Source of the DNA: JAXDLK01 sp034666665
GTDB taxonomy: Bacteria; Desulfobacterota; Binatia; JACPRU01
DNA length: 7,838 nucleotides
Assembly: GCA_034666665.1 (NCBI GenBank)
Contig: JAXDLK010000210.1
Location: forward strand, 1-7,838
Direction: 5' to 3'
The translations under genes were made by a program, and so were the position numbers. The notes under the pieces were generated by a model. It was not told where the DNA came from. It was given only the letters and a program-made list of their open reading frames with translations, and did no database searches. This document shows positions 1-7,475 of the stretch, piece by piece; positions within the stretch are counted from its first letter, which is position 1, and each line of letters starts with the position of its first letter.

Positions 1-76
1 CACCGATGCGATCTTGTCAAGCGCGCGGGCGGCGTTTCTGCCCGTTGGCGCTACGAAATCGCGGCTTCGGCCCCTC

Positions 77-334
77 TCAGCGGTGCTTGCGGAGCTCTTC
101 CTCCATCAGCTGACGGTAGAGGATGTCCCACTGACGGCTGCCGGGGGGGATACGCGGCGGAATTTTCCGCCGGATCGCCTGGTCGAACCGGTCGTCCGTC
201 TGAAAGACCTCTGCCAGCACCCGCTTCGCCTCCATCAGGGCGAGCCGCTCGTTGCGAATGCGAGCGTGCGGCCGGACAGCCCCGACCGAGAGATGGGCAA
301 GATGCGAGATCCGCTCTTCCGAGAAGGAGGCCAC
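77..334 (-). CDS. DUF507 family protein (downstream copy of a tandem pair)
   Basis: This 85-residue soluble protein of unknown function matches the remembered DUF507 pattern. It has an N-terminal EERISHLAHL helix, a central charged helix (residues about 33-57, ending FDQAIRRKI), and the C-terminal signature PPGSRQWDILYRQL followed by the basic tail EELRKHR. There is no signal peptide or membrane segment. The GTG start at 334 is fixed because an in-frame TGA lies two codons upstream (340-338); no clear Shine-Dalgarno sequence precedes it. It is 41 bases downstream of a second DUF507 gene on the same strand, so the two are probably co-transcribed. As I recall, DUF507 proteins occur either as about 90-residue single units in tandem or as a double-length protein, so the two products may pair. 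No biochemical function is known to me and none is assigned. Confidence 0.85.
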   Translation of the reverse strand: MASFSEERISHLAHLSVGAVRPHARIRNERLALMEAKRVLAEVFQTDDRFDQAIRRKIPPRIPPGSRQWDILYRQLMEEELRKHR

Positions 335-375
335 GGATCAGACGTCCGCGCCTCGACGACTCCGCGTCGCTTCTC

Positions 376-651
376 TCAAAGAATGAAGCCGCGGTCGCGT
401 GCGAGCTTTTCCTTGATCTTGAGGAGCATCTTCCTCTGATCCATGCCGGTGGTCTGCCGCTGATTCTCGACCATGAGGCGCTCGGCCTCGCGGTCGATCG
501 CGGCCTCCTCCTCGACGTTCCGTTCGAGGGCCTGGAAGACGCGCCGCTCGAGGTCGTCGGGCTTCTCGTTCGGCTCCAGCAGGTCCTTCTGCATGAGGGT
601 CTGGACGAGCCGCGCGGCGGCCCGCCGGAGGTCCTGCGTCTTTGGGAGCAC
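376..651 (-). CDS. DUF507 family protein (upstream, divergent copy)
   Basis: This 91-residue, highly charged, probably all-helical protein begins at GTG 651 (VLPKTQDLRRAAARLV) and ends KIKEKLARDRGFIL. It aligns in outline with its neighbour at 77-334: an N-terminal helix, a middle helix of the FQALERNVEEEAAIDREAE type, then a C-terminal basic helix. The WDILY signature is replaced by MDQRKMLLKI. The reading frame stays open far upstream, but no usable start codon occurs in frame before the divergent aroF coding region, and GTG 651 gives a normal family length. No Shine-Dalgarno sequence is visible. A -10-like TAGTCT ends eight bases before the GTG, which would suit a leaderless mRNA. This is probably the first gene of a two-gene unit with 77-334. 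Function is unknown; family assignment rests on pattern memory and is less certain than for its neighbour. Confidence 0.75.
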   Translation of the reverse strand: MLPKTQDLRRAAARLVQTLMQKDLLEPNEKPDDLERRVFQALERNVEEEAAIDREAERLMVENQRQTTGMDQRKMLLKIKEKLARDRGFIL

Positions 652-659
652 CGCGGGCG

Positions 660-688
660 AGACTATCGGGGGCGAGCATCCTTGACAA
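660..688 (-). promoter_or_regulatory. Candidate sigma70-type promoter for the DUF507 pair
   Basis: Read on the minus strand, TTGTCA (688-683) is followed after exactly 17 bases by TAGTCT (665-660). This gives five of six matches to the -35 consensus, and the -10 keeps the three most important positions (T, A and final T). Only eight bases separate the -10 from GTG 651, so transcription would begin at or just before the start codon. The -35 overlaps the TTGACA of the divergent aroF candidate promoter. This is pattern-based inference with no transcript data. Confidence 0.4.
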
Positions 689-711
689 CTCGGGCCGGCG
701 GGACCTACTCC
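682..711 (+). promoter_or_regulatory. Candidate promoter for the aroF operon
   Basis: A perfect TTGACA at 682-687 is followed after 17-18 bases by CTACTC/TACTCC (705-711), a weak -10. The end of the -10 lies nine to ten bases before the aroF ATG at 721, so the mRNA would have almost no leader. That leaves no room for an attenuator or riboswitch. The strength of the -35 is the main argument; the poor -10 is the main doubt. Confidence 0.35.
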
Positions 712-720
712 GGCGCCGAC

Positions 721-1740
<1,020 letters not shown>

Positions 1741-1746
1741 GATCCG

Positions 1747-2655
1747 GTGACGAGGTCGATCCGCCGGCCGCCGCCGCTCCGGCGCGGCGACCGCGTTCGC
1801 GTGGTGGCGCCGGGGTCGCCTGCCGATCGCGGTCGACTCGAGCGAGGTGCCCGGGCCCTCGCGGCGCTCGGCTACGACGTTCGCGTCGATCCGCAAGCGC
1901 GCGCACGCGCCGGTCATCTCGCCGGGGACGACGACGCTCGAGCCCGGGCGTTGCTCGCGGCTCTGAAGGACCCTTCCGTTCGAGCGGTCTTCTTCGCTCG
2001 CGGAGGATACGGAACGACACGGTTGCTCCCGAAGGTCGCGCCGGCGCTCGGCCGCATCGCTCCGAAGATCGTCGTCGGGTACAGCGACGCGTCCGCGCTC
2101 CTCGGATGGCTGACGAGCCGGCACGGCTGGGTCACGTTTCACGGTCCGATGGTGGCGAGCGACCTGCCCGAGCTCGGCGCCGCCGACGCGCGCTCGCTCG
2201 TGCGAACGCTTCGCGGCGATCCGCCGCCGGCGCTCCGCGTCCGTGGCGTGCTCCATACGGGGTCCGGCGAAGGACGTCTCGTCGGCGGCTGTCTCTCGGT
2301 CGTGGTCGCGCTCCTCGGCACGCCGTACGCGCTCGATCTCCGCGGCGCCGTGCTCTTCCTCGAGGACGTCGCCGAGCCGCCGTACCGGCTCGACCGGATG
2401 CTCACGCAGCTCCTTCAGTCGGGAGCGCTGCGCGGCGTCCGCGCCGTCGTGTTCGGCGAGATGGCTCGCTGCGGGACGCCGGGTGCGGTGAAGCGCGTGC
2501 TCGCCGAACAGACGGCTTCTCTGCGGGTTCCGGTGCTCTTCGGCGCCCCGAGCGGCCACGGGCGCGGCAAGCGTACCCTGCCGTTCGGCATCCGCGTTCG
2601 CGTCGACGGCACGCGGCGGACGGTGGAGTTCCTCGAGCGCTGCACTGCGACGTGA
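1747..2655 (+). CDS. ldcA: LD-carboxypeptidase (peptidase family S66, LdcA-like)
   Basis: S66 LD-carboxypeptidases remove the terminal D-Ala from the tetrapeptide of cytoplasmic muropeptides, so that the tripeptide can re-enter cell-wall synthesis. The 302-residue protein has the usual family length. It shows the N-terminal LRRGDRVRVVAPGSPAD strand, the FFARGGYGTTRLLP loop, the nucleophile serine S113 in VVGYSDASALL, the FHGPM motif, the glutamate E206 in LFLEDVAEPPYRLDRML, and the histidine H271 in GAPSGHGRGKRTLPFG. The Ser-Glu-His set is therefore complete. There is no signal peptide, consistent with a cytoplasmic recycling role. It begins with GTG six bases after aroF and is presumably co-transcribed with it. 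S66 also contains microcin-C-immunity (MccF-like) enzymes that cleave peptide-nucleotides; the wall-recycling reading is favoured by the downstream beta-lactamase-fold gene but is not proven. Confidence 0.9.
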   Translation: MTRSIRRPPPLRRGDRVRVVAPGSPADRGRLERGARALAALGYDVRVDPQARARAGHLAGDDDARARALLAALKDPSVRAVFFARGGYGTTRLLPKVAPALGRIAPKIVVGYSDASALLGWLTSRHGWVTFHGPMVASDLPELGAADARSLVRTLRGDPPPALRVRGVLHTGSGEGRLVGGCLSVVVALLGTPYALDLRGAVLFLEDVAEPPYRLDRMLTQLLQSGALRGVRAVVFGEMARCGTPGAVKRVLAEQTASLRVPVLFGAPSGHGRGKRTLPFGIRVRVDGTRRTVEFLERCTAT

Positions 2656-2664
2656 GTCGCCGCG

Positions 2665-2693
2665 TAGAGTTTCGGGCACTCGTGTCGTAAAGT
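2665..2693 (+). promoter_or_regulatory. Possible internal promoter before the serine hydrolase gene
   Basis: TAAAGT at 2688-2693 matches four of six -10 positions and ends eight bases before the ATG at 2702. TAGAGT at 2665-2670 is a weak -35 at a 17-base spacing. The 46-base gap has no good Shine-Dalgarno sequence, so a nearly leaderless secondary transcript is possible. The case rests mainly on the same -10-to-start spacing seen for the DUF507 pair. Confidence 0.22.
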
Positions 2694-2701
2694 CGTCGTC
2701 G

Positions 2702-3832
2702 ATGCCCGATTTTTCTGCGGTCGAGAAGGCCTTCGAGGAGGCGCTCACGCGCCGTGTCTTCCCCGGAGCCGTACTGCTCGTGAACCGCGGCGGCGAGGTC
2801 GTCTATCAGCGCGCCTTCGGCAAACGCAGCATCGAGCCCGAGGTGACGCCGCTCCGCGACGACACCATCTTCGACCTCTCGTCGCTCACCAAGCCGCTCG
2901 CGACGACGACCGCGTTCCTGATGCTGGTGCGCGATCGCAAGGTGTCGATGGACGACCGGGTCACGCGCTTCTTTCACAACTTCGGCGTGCACGGGAAGAT
3001 CCACATCACCTTCCGCCATCTGCTGAACCACACCTCCGGGCTGCCCGCGTGGCGTCCTTTCTACAAGGACGTCATCAAGATGGAGAAAAGCGGCCGCGTG
3101 AACTTCATGTGCAGCCGCGGGGCGAAGGAATACGTCTACGAGCTGATCCACCGCGAGCGGCCCGAGCGCGAGCCGGGACGGACCACCACCTACGGCGACC
3201 TGAACCTGATGCTGGTCGGCGAGGCCGTCGAGAACGTCACCGGCGTCCCGCTCGACCGCTTCTGCCACGACAAGATCTTCAAGCCGCTCGGGCTCCGGTC
3301 GATCTCGTTCATCGACCTCTCGATGGTCCGGACGCGGCGGCTGGTCCCGGTCACGGAGATGATCGCGCCGACCGAGCGCTGTCCGTGGCGGAAGAAGATC
3401 CTCTGCGGCGAGGTCCACGACGACAACGCGTACGCGATGGGCGGCGTGGCGGGGCACGCCGGCCTCTTCGCTGCGGCGAAGGACGTCGACGTCCTGGTGT
3501 CGAAGCTGAGAGACGCGTACCACGGGCGCGACCCGTTCCTGCCGCAGGCGCTGCTCGAGGAAGCGTTCGCGCGCGATCCGCGACAGCCGGACTCGACGCG
3601 CACGCTCGGCTGGGACACTCCGTCGGCCACGGGCTCGGCCGCCGGCACGCGGTTCTCGAAGAAGACGGTCGGCCATCTCGGCTTCACCGGCACGTCGGTG
3701 TGGCTCGACCTCGAGAAGGACGTGCACGTGATCCTGCTCTCGAACCGCGTTCATCCGAGCCGCGACAACGAGGCGATCAAGGACTTCCGTCCCCACGTGC
3801 ACGACCTCGTCATGGACGCGATCCGGAACTGA
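2702..3832 (+). CDS. Serine hydrolase of the beta-lactamase/penicillin-binding-protein fold (PF00144 type)
   Basis: This 376-residue enzyme has the three active-site motifs of class C-like serine hydrolases: S61-L-T-K64 in DLSSLTKPLATT, Y164-G-D166 in TTTYGDLNLMLVGE (the family's Tyr motif), and H325-L-G327 in GHLGFTGTSVWLD, at the place of the KTG box. HLLNHTSGLP (106-115) and the MGGVAGHAGLF segment are also characteristic. No signal peptide is seen, so the product is likely cytoplasmic. The family includes esterases, D-aminopeptidases, penicillin-binding proteins and the Bacillus AmiE muramoyl-amidase, and a similar domain is fused to NagZ in Bacteroidota. With the LD-carboxypeptidase immediately upstream, a role in processing wall-derived muropeptides is a reasonable inference; antibiotic resistance is not implied. 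ATG 2702 gives a normal N-terminus (FSAVEKAFEEALTRRVFPGAVLLV). Last gene of the probable aroF operon. Confidence 0.88.
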   Translation: MPDFSAVEKAFEEALTRRVFPGAVLLVNRGGEVVYQRAFGKRSIEPEVTPLRDDTIFDLSSLTKPLATTTAFLMLVRDRKVSMDDRVTRFFHNFGVHGKIHITFRHLLNHTSGLPAWRPFYKDVIKMEKSGRVNFMCSRGAKEYVYELIHRERPEREPGRTTTYGDLNLMLVGEAVENVTGVPLDRFCHDKIFKPLGLRSISFIDLSMVRTRRLVPVTEMIAPTERCPWRKKILCGEVHDDNAYAMGGVAGHAGLFAAAKDVDVLVSKLRDAYHGRDPFLPQALLEEAFARDPRQPDSTRTLGWDTPSATGSAAGTRFSKKTVGHLGFTGTSVWLDLEKDVHVILLSNRVHPSRDNEAIKDFRPHVHDLVMDAIRN

Positions 3833-3833
3833 G

Positions 3834-3853
3834 GCCGCTTCAGCGGCTCCTAC
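3834..3853. repeat. Hairpin with GTAGG head, REP-like or weak terminator
   Basis: GCCGC (3834-3838) and GCGGC (3843-3847) form a 5-bp stem around a TTCA loop, one base after the stop codon of the serine hydrolase. There is no T-run after it, so it would be a poor intrinsic terminator. Read on the minus strand, the element is GTAGG (3853-3849) followed by the hairpin. That resembles the head-plus-stem layout of REP sequences found in several GC-rich proteobacteria. Only one copy is present in this window, so the repeat identity is speculative. Confidence 0.35.
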
Positions 3854-4054
3854 GCGATTGACCCGCGGGGGCGTCCACAGGGTCTCCGTCTCCCCCGATC
3901 GGCGGTGCGCGGCCTTCGCGCGGCAGGGTAGGTGTGTCGTTCGCGACCTCGGATCCGCCGAGGACGTCCGTCGGGCGCGGGAAATGCCGAGCTGAGGCGC
4001 TCCGTCCGGCGTGTCCCCGAGCTACCGAAGCCGCAGCCGCTCGACGAACGCGCA

Positions 4055-4084
4055 TTTCGGGCGCGCGCGTCCCTGGGGTACGAT
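4055..4084 (+). promoter_or_regulatory. Weak candidate promoter for the kinase operon
   Basis: TACGAT at 4079-4084 matches the -10 consensus at four positions (T, A, A and T), with TTTCGG at 4055-4060 as a poor -35 at 18 bases. It would give a leader of about 165 bases containing the inverted repeat at 4172-4221. An alternative is TACGAG (4235-4240) with TTCCGG (4212-4217) at 17 bases, which would start transcription only about ten bases before the ATG. The sequence does not decide between them. Confidence 0.2.
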
Positions 4085-4171
4085 CGAACGAGTCCGCCTC
4101 CCAGACGCGAAGCCGCGAGCAGGGCACGATCCGCTCCGGGCCGCCCGGCAGGATCGGGCGAAGAAGACCGA

Positions 4172-4221
4172 AGCTCCGGAGAGGAGCCGAAGGCGACGCT
4201 CCGCGTGATCCTTCCGGAGCT
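4172..4221. repeat. Nested inverted repeat upstream of the hybrid kinase gene
   Basis: AGCTCCGGA (4172-4180) is the exact reverse complement of TCCGGAGCT (4213-4221), with one more G-T wobble inside (4181/4212). Within the 30-base loop, GGAGC (4183-4187) pairs with GCTCC (4198-4202). The result is a two-tier stem-loop ending 35 bases before the kinase ATG. It could act as a folded mRNA leader element or as paired half-sites for a regulator, since each arm contains the palindrome TCCGGA. No known riboswitch or operator is recognised. Confidence 0.4.
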
Positions 4222-4256
4222 CGCTCAGGCGCTTTACGAGTAATCAGGCCCGACCC

Positions 4257-7046
4257 ATGCAAACCTTCCGAAACCTTTCGATCCGCAAGAAGTTGGCGAT
4301 CATCAACACCGGGGTCAACGCGCTCGCCCTGTTGCTCGCCGGAGGGGGCTTCTTCGCTTACGAGCTCGTCACCTCTCGGAGCACGATGTCGAAGGATCTT
4401 TTGACCCTCGCGGAGATGGTGGGTACGCACATTGCCCCCACGCTCGCCCTCGCCGACCGCAAGGACGCCCAGGTGACCCTCTCCATGCTCTCGGTGAACG
4501 AGCACATCCTCGCGGCAGTGCTCTACGATTCCGCGGGACAGCCGTTCGCGAGCTACGCCCGACCGGGCGTGAACGCGCTCGCCGAGGCGCCGCTTCGGGC
4601 GCCGGGTCTCTACTTCGATCAGGGGGATTTCGACCTGGCGCGCGAGGTCCTGGTCGACGGCAAACGGATCGGATCGCTGTCCCTTTGCTCCGACATGCAC
4701 GTTCTCTACGCGCGGCTCGAGCTCTACGCCGCAATGGTGGCCGGCATGCTGCTGATCTCGACGGCGCTCGCGTTCTTCCTCTCGGCGCGCCTGCAGCGCG
4801 TGATCTCGCGGCCGATCTCCCATCTCGCGGCCATCGCGAGGCGCGTGGCGACCCGGGACTACTCGGTACGCGCCGTCAAAGAGAGCGACGACGAGCTCGG
4901 CGCGCTGATCGACGGGTTCAACGAGATGATGGGCCAGATCGCGGAGCGCGACCAGGCGCTGCAGGAGGGGCACGACCAGCTCGAAGATCGCGTGCACGAG
5001 CGCACCCGCGAGCTCACGCACGAGATCTCCTGGCGGAAACGGACGGAGGAAGATCTCGCAAAAGCGTGCGACGCGGCGCTCGACTCCTCGCGCCTCAAGT
5101 CGGAGTTCCTCGCCAACATGAGCCACGAGATCCGCACGCCGATGAACGCGATCCTGGGGATGACCGGCATCCTGCTCGACACCGAGCTCACGGCGGAACA
5201 GCGGGAGTTCGCCGAGACCGTGCACTCGAGCGGCGACATCCTGCTCACGATCCTGAACGACATCCTCGACTTCTCGAAGATCGAGTCCGGGAAGCTCACG
5301 ATGGAGGTCATCGACTTCGAATTGAGCGACGTCGTCGACGGCGTCATCGATCTGCTCGCGGAACGCGCGGCGAAGAAGCAGTTCGAGCTCGCCGCCTTCG
5401 TCGCACCCGACGTGCCGAACCATCTCCGGGGCGACCCGGGGCGGCTCCGGCAGGTGCTCGTCAATCTCCTCGCCAACGGAATCAAGTTCACGGATCGCGG
5501 AGAAGTGATCCTGACGATCGTGAAGGAGAGCGAGACGGACGAGGAAGTCGTTCTCCACTGCGCCGTCCGCGATACCGGAATCGGCATCTCGGAGGAGGCG
5601 CAGCGCCGACTCTTCCAGCCGTTCATGCAGGCCGACGGCTCGACCACCCGGAAGTACGGCGGGACGGGGCTCGGCCTCGCCATCTGCAAGGTGCTCGTCC
5701 ACATGATGGGCGGCACGATCGGCGTCCAGGGGGCTCCCCGGCAGGGATCCACGTTCTGGTTCACCGTCCGGTTGGAGAAGCAGATCGCTCCGCAGGTTGC
5801 CGAGAGTCCGCCGGCGCACCCGCTCGAAGGAATTCGGCTGCTGATCGTGGACGACAACGAGACGAACCGGAACATCCTTCACCATCAGGCGGCGAAGTGG
5901 CGCGCGCGAGCGGACCGCGCCGTCAGCGGCCGCGAAGGTCTGTCGATGCTCCGCCACGCGCAGGCCGCCGGCGATCCGTACCGGATCGCCGTCATCGACA
6001 TGCACATGCCCGAGATGGACGGGCTGATGCTCGCGGAGGCGATCAAGTCCGATCCCGCGATCGCGGCGACGGCGCTCGTGATGCTCACGTCGCTCGTCAA
6101 CCGCGACACCGAGACCATCCGCGCGGCTGGTGTCGCCGTGCAGCTCTCGAAGCCGGTCAAGGAATCGCAGCTCTTGAGCTGCCTCGTCCGGGCGATGCGG
6201 ACCGACGGCGAGGGCGGAGAGCTCGACGCGAGGACGGCACCGGCGCCGCAGCGGACGGGCGGCGAAGGCATCGTGGGGCGCGTTCTGGTGGTGGAGGACA
6301 ACGCGGTCAATCAGCGCGTGGCGGTCCTCATGCTGCGGGGGCTCGGATGCCGCGCGGACGTCGCCGCAAACGGCCTCGAGGCGCTCGCAGCCCTCGAGCG
6401 GCGCGCCTATGGCCTCGTCTTCATGGATTGCCAGATGCCCGAGATGGACGGCTACCAGGCCACCCGGGAGATCCGGCGGCGCGAAGGCGATACGCGCCAC
6501 ACGTCGATCGTGGCGATGACCGCGCACGCGCTCGAGGGCGAGCGCGAGAAGTGCCTCGAGGCCGGGATGGACGACTACCTCTCGAAGCCGATCAAGAAAC
6601 AGGGCGTCGCCGACGTGCTCGCGCGCTGGATCGCGTCGCCCGCCGCCGGGGAGTCGGCGGCCGCGCCGCCGGAGCAAGCGCTCGATCCGACGGCCCTCGA
6701 AAGCCTGCGCGGCTCGGACGCCGATCCTTCCGGAGTGCTGGACATCGTCCACGTCTATCTCGAGGAAACGCCGTCGCTGCTTTCGCAGTTGGGAGAAGCC
6801 GTGGATGCGCGCGACGCGGGAGCCGCCTCGCGGACCGCTCACGCGCTGACGGGAAGCAGCGACCAGGTGGGAGCGGCGGGCTTCGCCTCACGGTGTCGCG
6901 AGATCGAGGGCTTCGCCGGCTCCGGCGAATGGGACGCGATCGAGGGCTCTCTCGAGCAGCTGAACGATCAATTCGAGCCGCTACGGGAAGAGATGCAGGC
7001 ACTATCGCGGCGAATCCGCGCCGAAGCGGCGCCGCACGGCCTATGA
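4257..7046 (+). CDS. Hybrid sensor histidine kinase: CHASE8-like sensor, HAMP, HisKA, HATPase, REC, REC, HPt
   Basis: This 929-residue inner-membrane kinase has BarA-like architecture. TM1 spans about 13-36 and TM2 about 155-178; between them is a roughly 115-residue periplasmic domain with a CHASE8-like pattern (HIAPTLALADRKDAQ, then ILAAVLYDSAGQPFASYARPG). HAMP follows (about 177-230), then a coiled coil to about 275. The HisKA H-box is SHEIRTPMNAILG with phospho-acceptor H290. The ATPase domain has the N-box around N407 (NLLANGIKFT), DTGIGI (439-444), LFQPFMQAD and GGTGLGLAI. REC1 (about 526-643) has D532/D533, D581, T611 and K632. REC2 (about 674-791) has E680/D681, D724, T755 and K777. 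The C-terminal HPt has H862 in AHALTGSSDQVGA, where the usual lysine three residues after the histidine is Thr865. All phosphotransfer residues are thus present. The ligand is unknown. The gene overlaps the following receiver gene by ATGA. The Shine-Dalgarno sequence is weak, with only AGG (4246-4248) at 8 bases. Confidence 0.96.
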   Translation: MQTFRNLSIRKKLAIINTGVNALALLLAGGGFFAYELVTSRSTMSKDLLTLAEMVGTHIAPTLALADRKDAQVTLSMLSVNEHILAAVLYDSAGQPFASYARPGVNALAEAPLRAPGLYFDQGDFDLAREVLVDGKRIGSLSLCSDMHVLYARLELYAAMVAGMLLISTALAFFLSARLQRVISRPISHLAAIARRVATRDYSVRAVKESDDELGALIDGFNEMMGQIAERDQALQEGHDQLEDRVHERTRELTHEISWRKRTEEDLAKACDAALDSSRLKSEFLANMSHEIRTPMNAILGMTGILLDTELTAEQREFAETVHSSGDILLTILNDILDFSKIESGKLTMEVIDFELSDVVDGVIDLLAERAAKKQFELAAFVAPDVPNHLRGDPGRLRQVLVNLLANGIKFTDRGEVILTIVKESETDEEVVLHCAVRDTGIGISEEAQRRLFQPFMQADGSTTRKYGGTGLGLAICKVLVHMMGGTIGVQGAPRQGSTFWFTVRLEKQIAPQVAESPPAHPLEGIRLLIVDDNETNRNILHHQAAKWRARADRAVSGREGLSMLRHAQAAGDPYRIAVIDMHMPEMDGLMLAEAIKSDPAIAATALVMLTSLVNRDTETIRAAGVAVQLSKPVKESQLLSCLVRAMRTDGEGGELDARTAPAPQRTGGEGIVGRVLVVEDNAVNQRVAVLMLRGLGCRADVAANGLEALAALERRAYGLVFMDCQMPEMDGYQATREIRRREGDTRHTSIVAMTAHALEGEREKCLEAGMDDYLSKPIKKQGVADVLARWIASPAAGESAAAPPEQALDPTALESLRGSDADPSGVLDIVHVYLEETPSLLSQLGEAVDARDAGAASRTAHALTGSSDQVGAAGFASRCREIEGFAGSGEWDAIEGSLEQLNDQFEPLREEMQALSRRIRAEAAPHGL

Positions 7047-7444
7047 CGATGGCCGGTGTCGCGACGGACAAGCCAGTGGTTCTGGTCGTCGAAGACGACG
7101 TCGAAACGCAGAAGTTCATGAGCGCGGCCTTGCGCAATGCGTACACGCCTCTGCTCGCGTCCACTGGGGAGGAGGCACGCCGCCGGGTCGCCGATCACGG
7201 GTCGGAGATTCGCCTGATCATCATGGACCTCTCGCTCAAGGGAGGCGAAGACGGTCTGACGCTCACGCAGGAGCTCCGCCGCCAGGGCTTCGTGCAGCCG
7301 ATCATGGCATTGACCGCGCACGCCCTTCCCGAGGACCGCACCAACGCGCTCGCCGCGGGATGTGACCTCTACGTCGCGAAGCCCATCGATCATCGCGAGC
7401 TCGTCTCGATCATCTCCGGATTGATCGCTTCCCGGAACGGGTGA
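7043..7444 (+). CDS. Stand-alone response-regulator receiver (CheY/Spo0F-like REC)
   Basis: This 133-residue protein consists of one receiver domain. Acidic residues E17, D18 and D19 (VVEDDVE) and phospho-acceptor D62 (IIMDLSLKGGEDG) are present, as are T91 (ALTAHAL) and K113 (VAKPID), so it should bind Mg2+ and accept a phosphoryl group. The MPxMDG sequence usual after the acceptor is replaced by SLKGGEDG, a common variant. No output domain follows. Its ATG at 7043 overlaps the kinase TGA (ATGA), a sign of translational coupling. A second in-frame ATG at 7049 is an alternative start. The obvious partner is the HPt domain (H862) of the upstream kinase, making this the terminal aspartate of the relay or a phosphate sink. 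How it signals onward, for example by protein contact, is not shown. Confidence 0.93.
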   Translation: MTMAGVATDKPVVLVVEDDVETQKFMSAALRNAYTPLLASTGEEARRRVADHGSEIRLIIMDLSLKGGEDGLTLTQELRRQGFVQPIMALTAHALPEDRTNALAAGCDLYVAKPIDHRELVSIISGLIASRNG

Positions 7445-7451
7445 GGACGGC

Positions 7452-7474
7452 CCGAGCTGCCCGCGGCGGCTCGG
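7452..7474 (+). terminator. GC-rich hairpin after the receiver gene, possible terminator
   Basis: CCGAGCTGCC (7452-7461) pairs with GGCGGCTCGG (7465-7474) to form a 10-bp stem with one G-T wobble and a 3-base CGC loop, starting eight bases after the stop codon at 7444. Position and stem strength suit a transcription terminator, but no T-run follows. It may instead protect the 3' end or act with Rho. Confidence 0.5.
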
Positions 7475-7475
7475 C

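Larger units (their letters stand above)
3854..4256. other. Intergenic region without a convincing gene
   Basis: About 400 bases separate the aroF operon from the kinase gene. Reading frames on both strands are rich in Arg, Pro, Ser and Gly, lack any recognisable motif and do not show the strong third-position G/C bias of the neighbours. The one partial exception is the last 20 or so codons of a plus-strand frame ending at TAA 4241-4243, which look more gene-like (ATLRVILPELAQALYE), but they have no credible start. A compact hairpin CCGGG-CCG-CCCGG occurs at 4136-4148. The nested inverted repeat at 4172-4221 is the main structure. The region probably holds the promoter and leader of the kinase operon. 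Confidence 0.5.

Noticed and set aside
15..20. TTGACA on the minus strand near the left edge, possible promoter for a gene off the window
   Set aside because: The -10 position and any gene lie outside the window, so a lone hexamer cannot be supported. The first 76 bases otherwise hold only a weak 5-bp hairpin (26-30 with 40-44).
682..720. TTG 682 as the start of aroF, adding 13 residues
   Set aside because: Family proteins begin at the MIVV sequence, and the TTG is part of a consensus -35 box.
2702..3832. Serine hydrolase as an antibiotic-resistance beta-lactamase
   Set aside because: It has the fold motifs but no signal peptide, has HLG in place of KTG, and lies in a housekeeping operon, so a peptide or muropeptide hydrolase is more likely.
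3932..4243. Possible 103-codon plus-strand gene ending 13 bases before the kinase
   Set aside because: Composition is Arg/Pro/Ser-rich with mixed third-position use over most of its length, there is no family match or Shine-Dalgarno sequence, and only the last 20 or so codons look gene-like. Kept as a note in the intergenic entry.
3840..6842. Long open frame of about 1000 codons on the minus strand opposite the kinase
   Set aside because: The plus-strand frame contains a full set of kinase, receiver and HPt motifs. The antisense product is Arg/Glu/His-rich with no recognisable domain, as expected from a GC-rich codon shadow.
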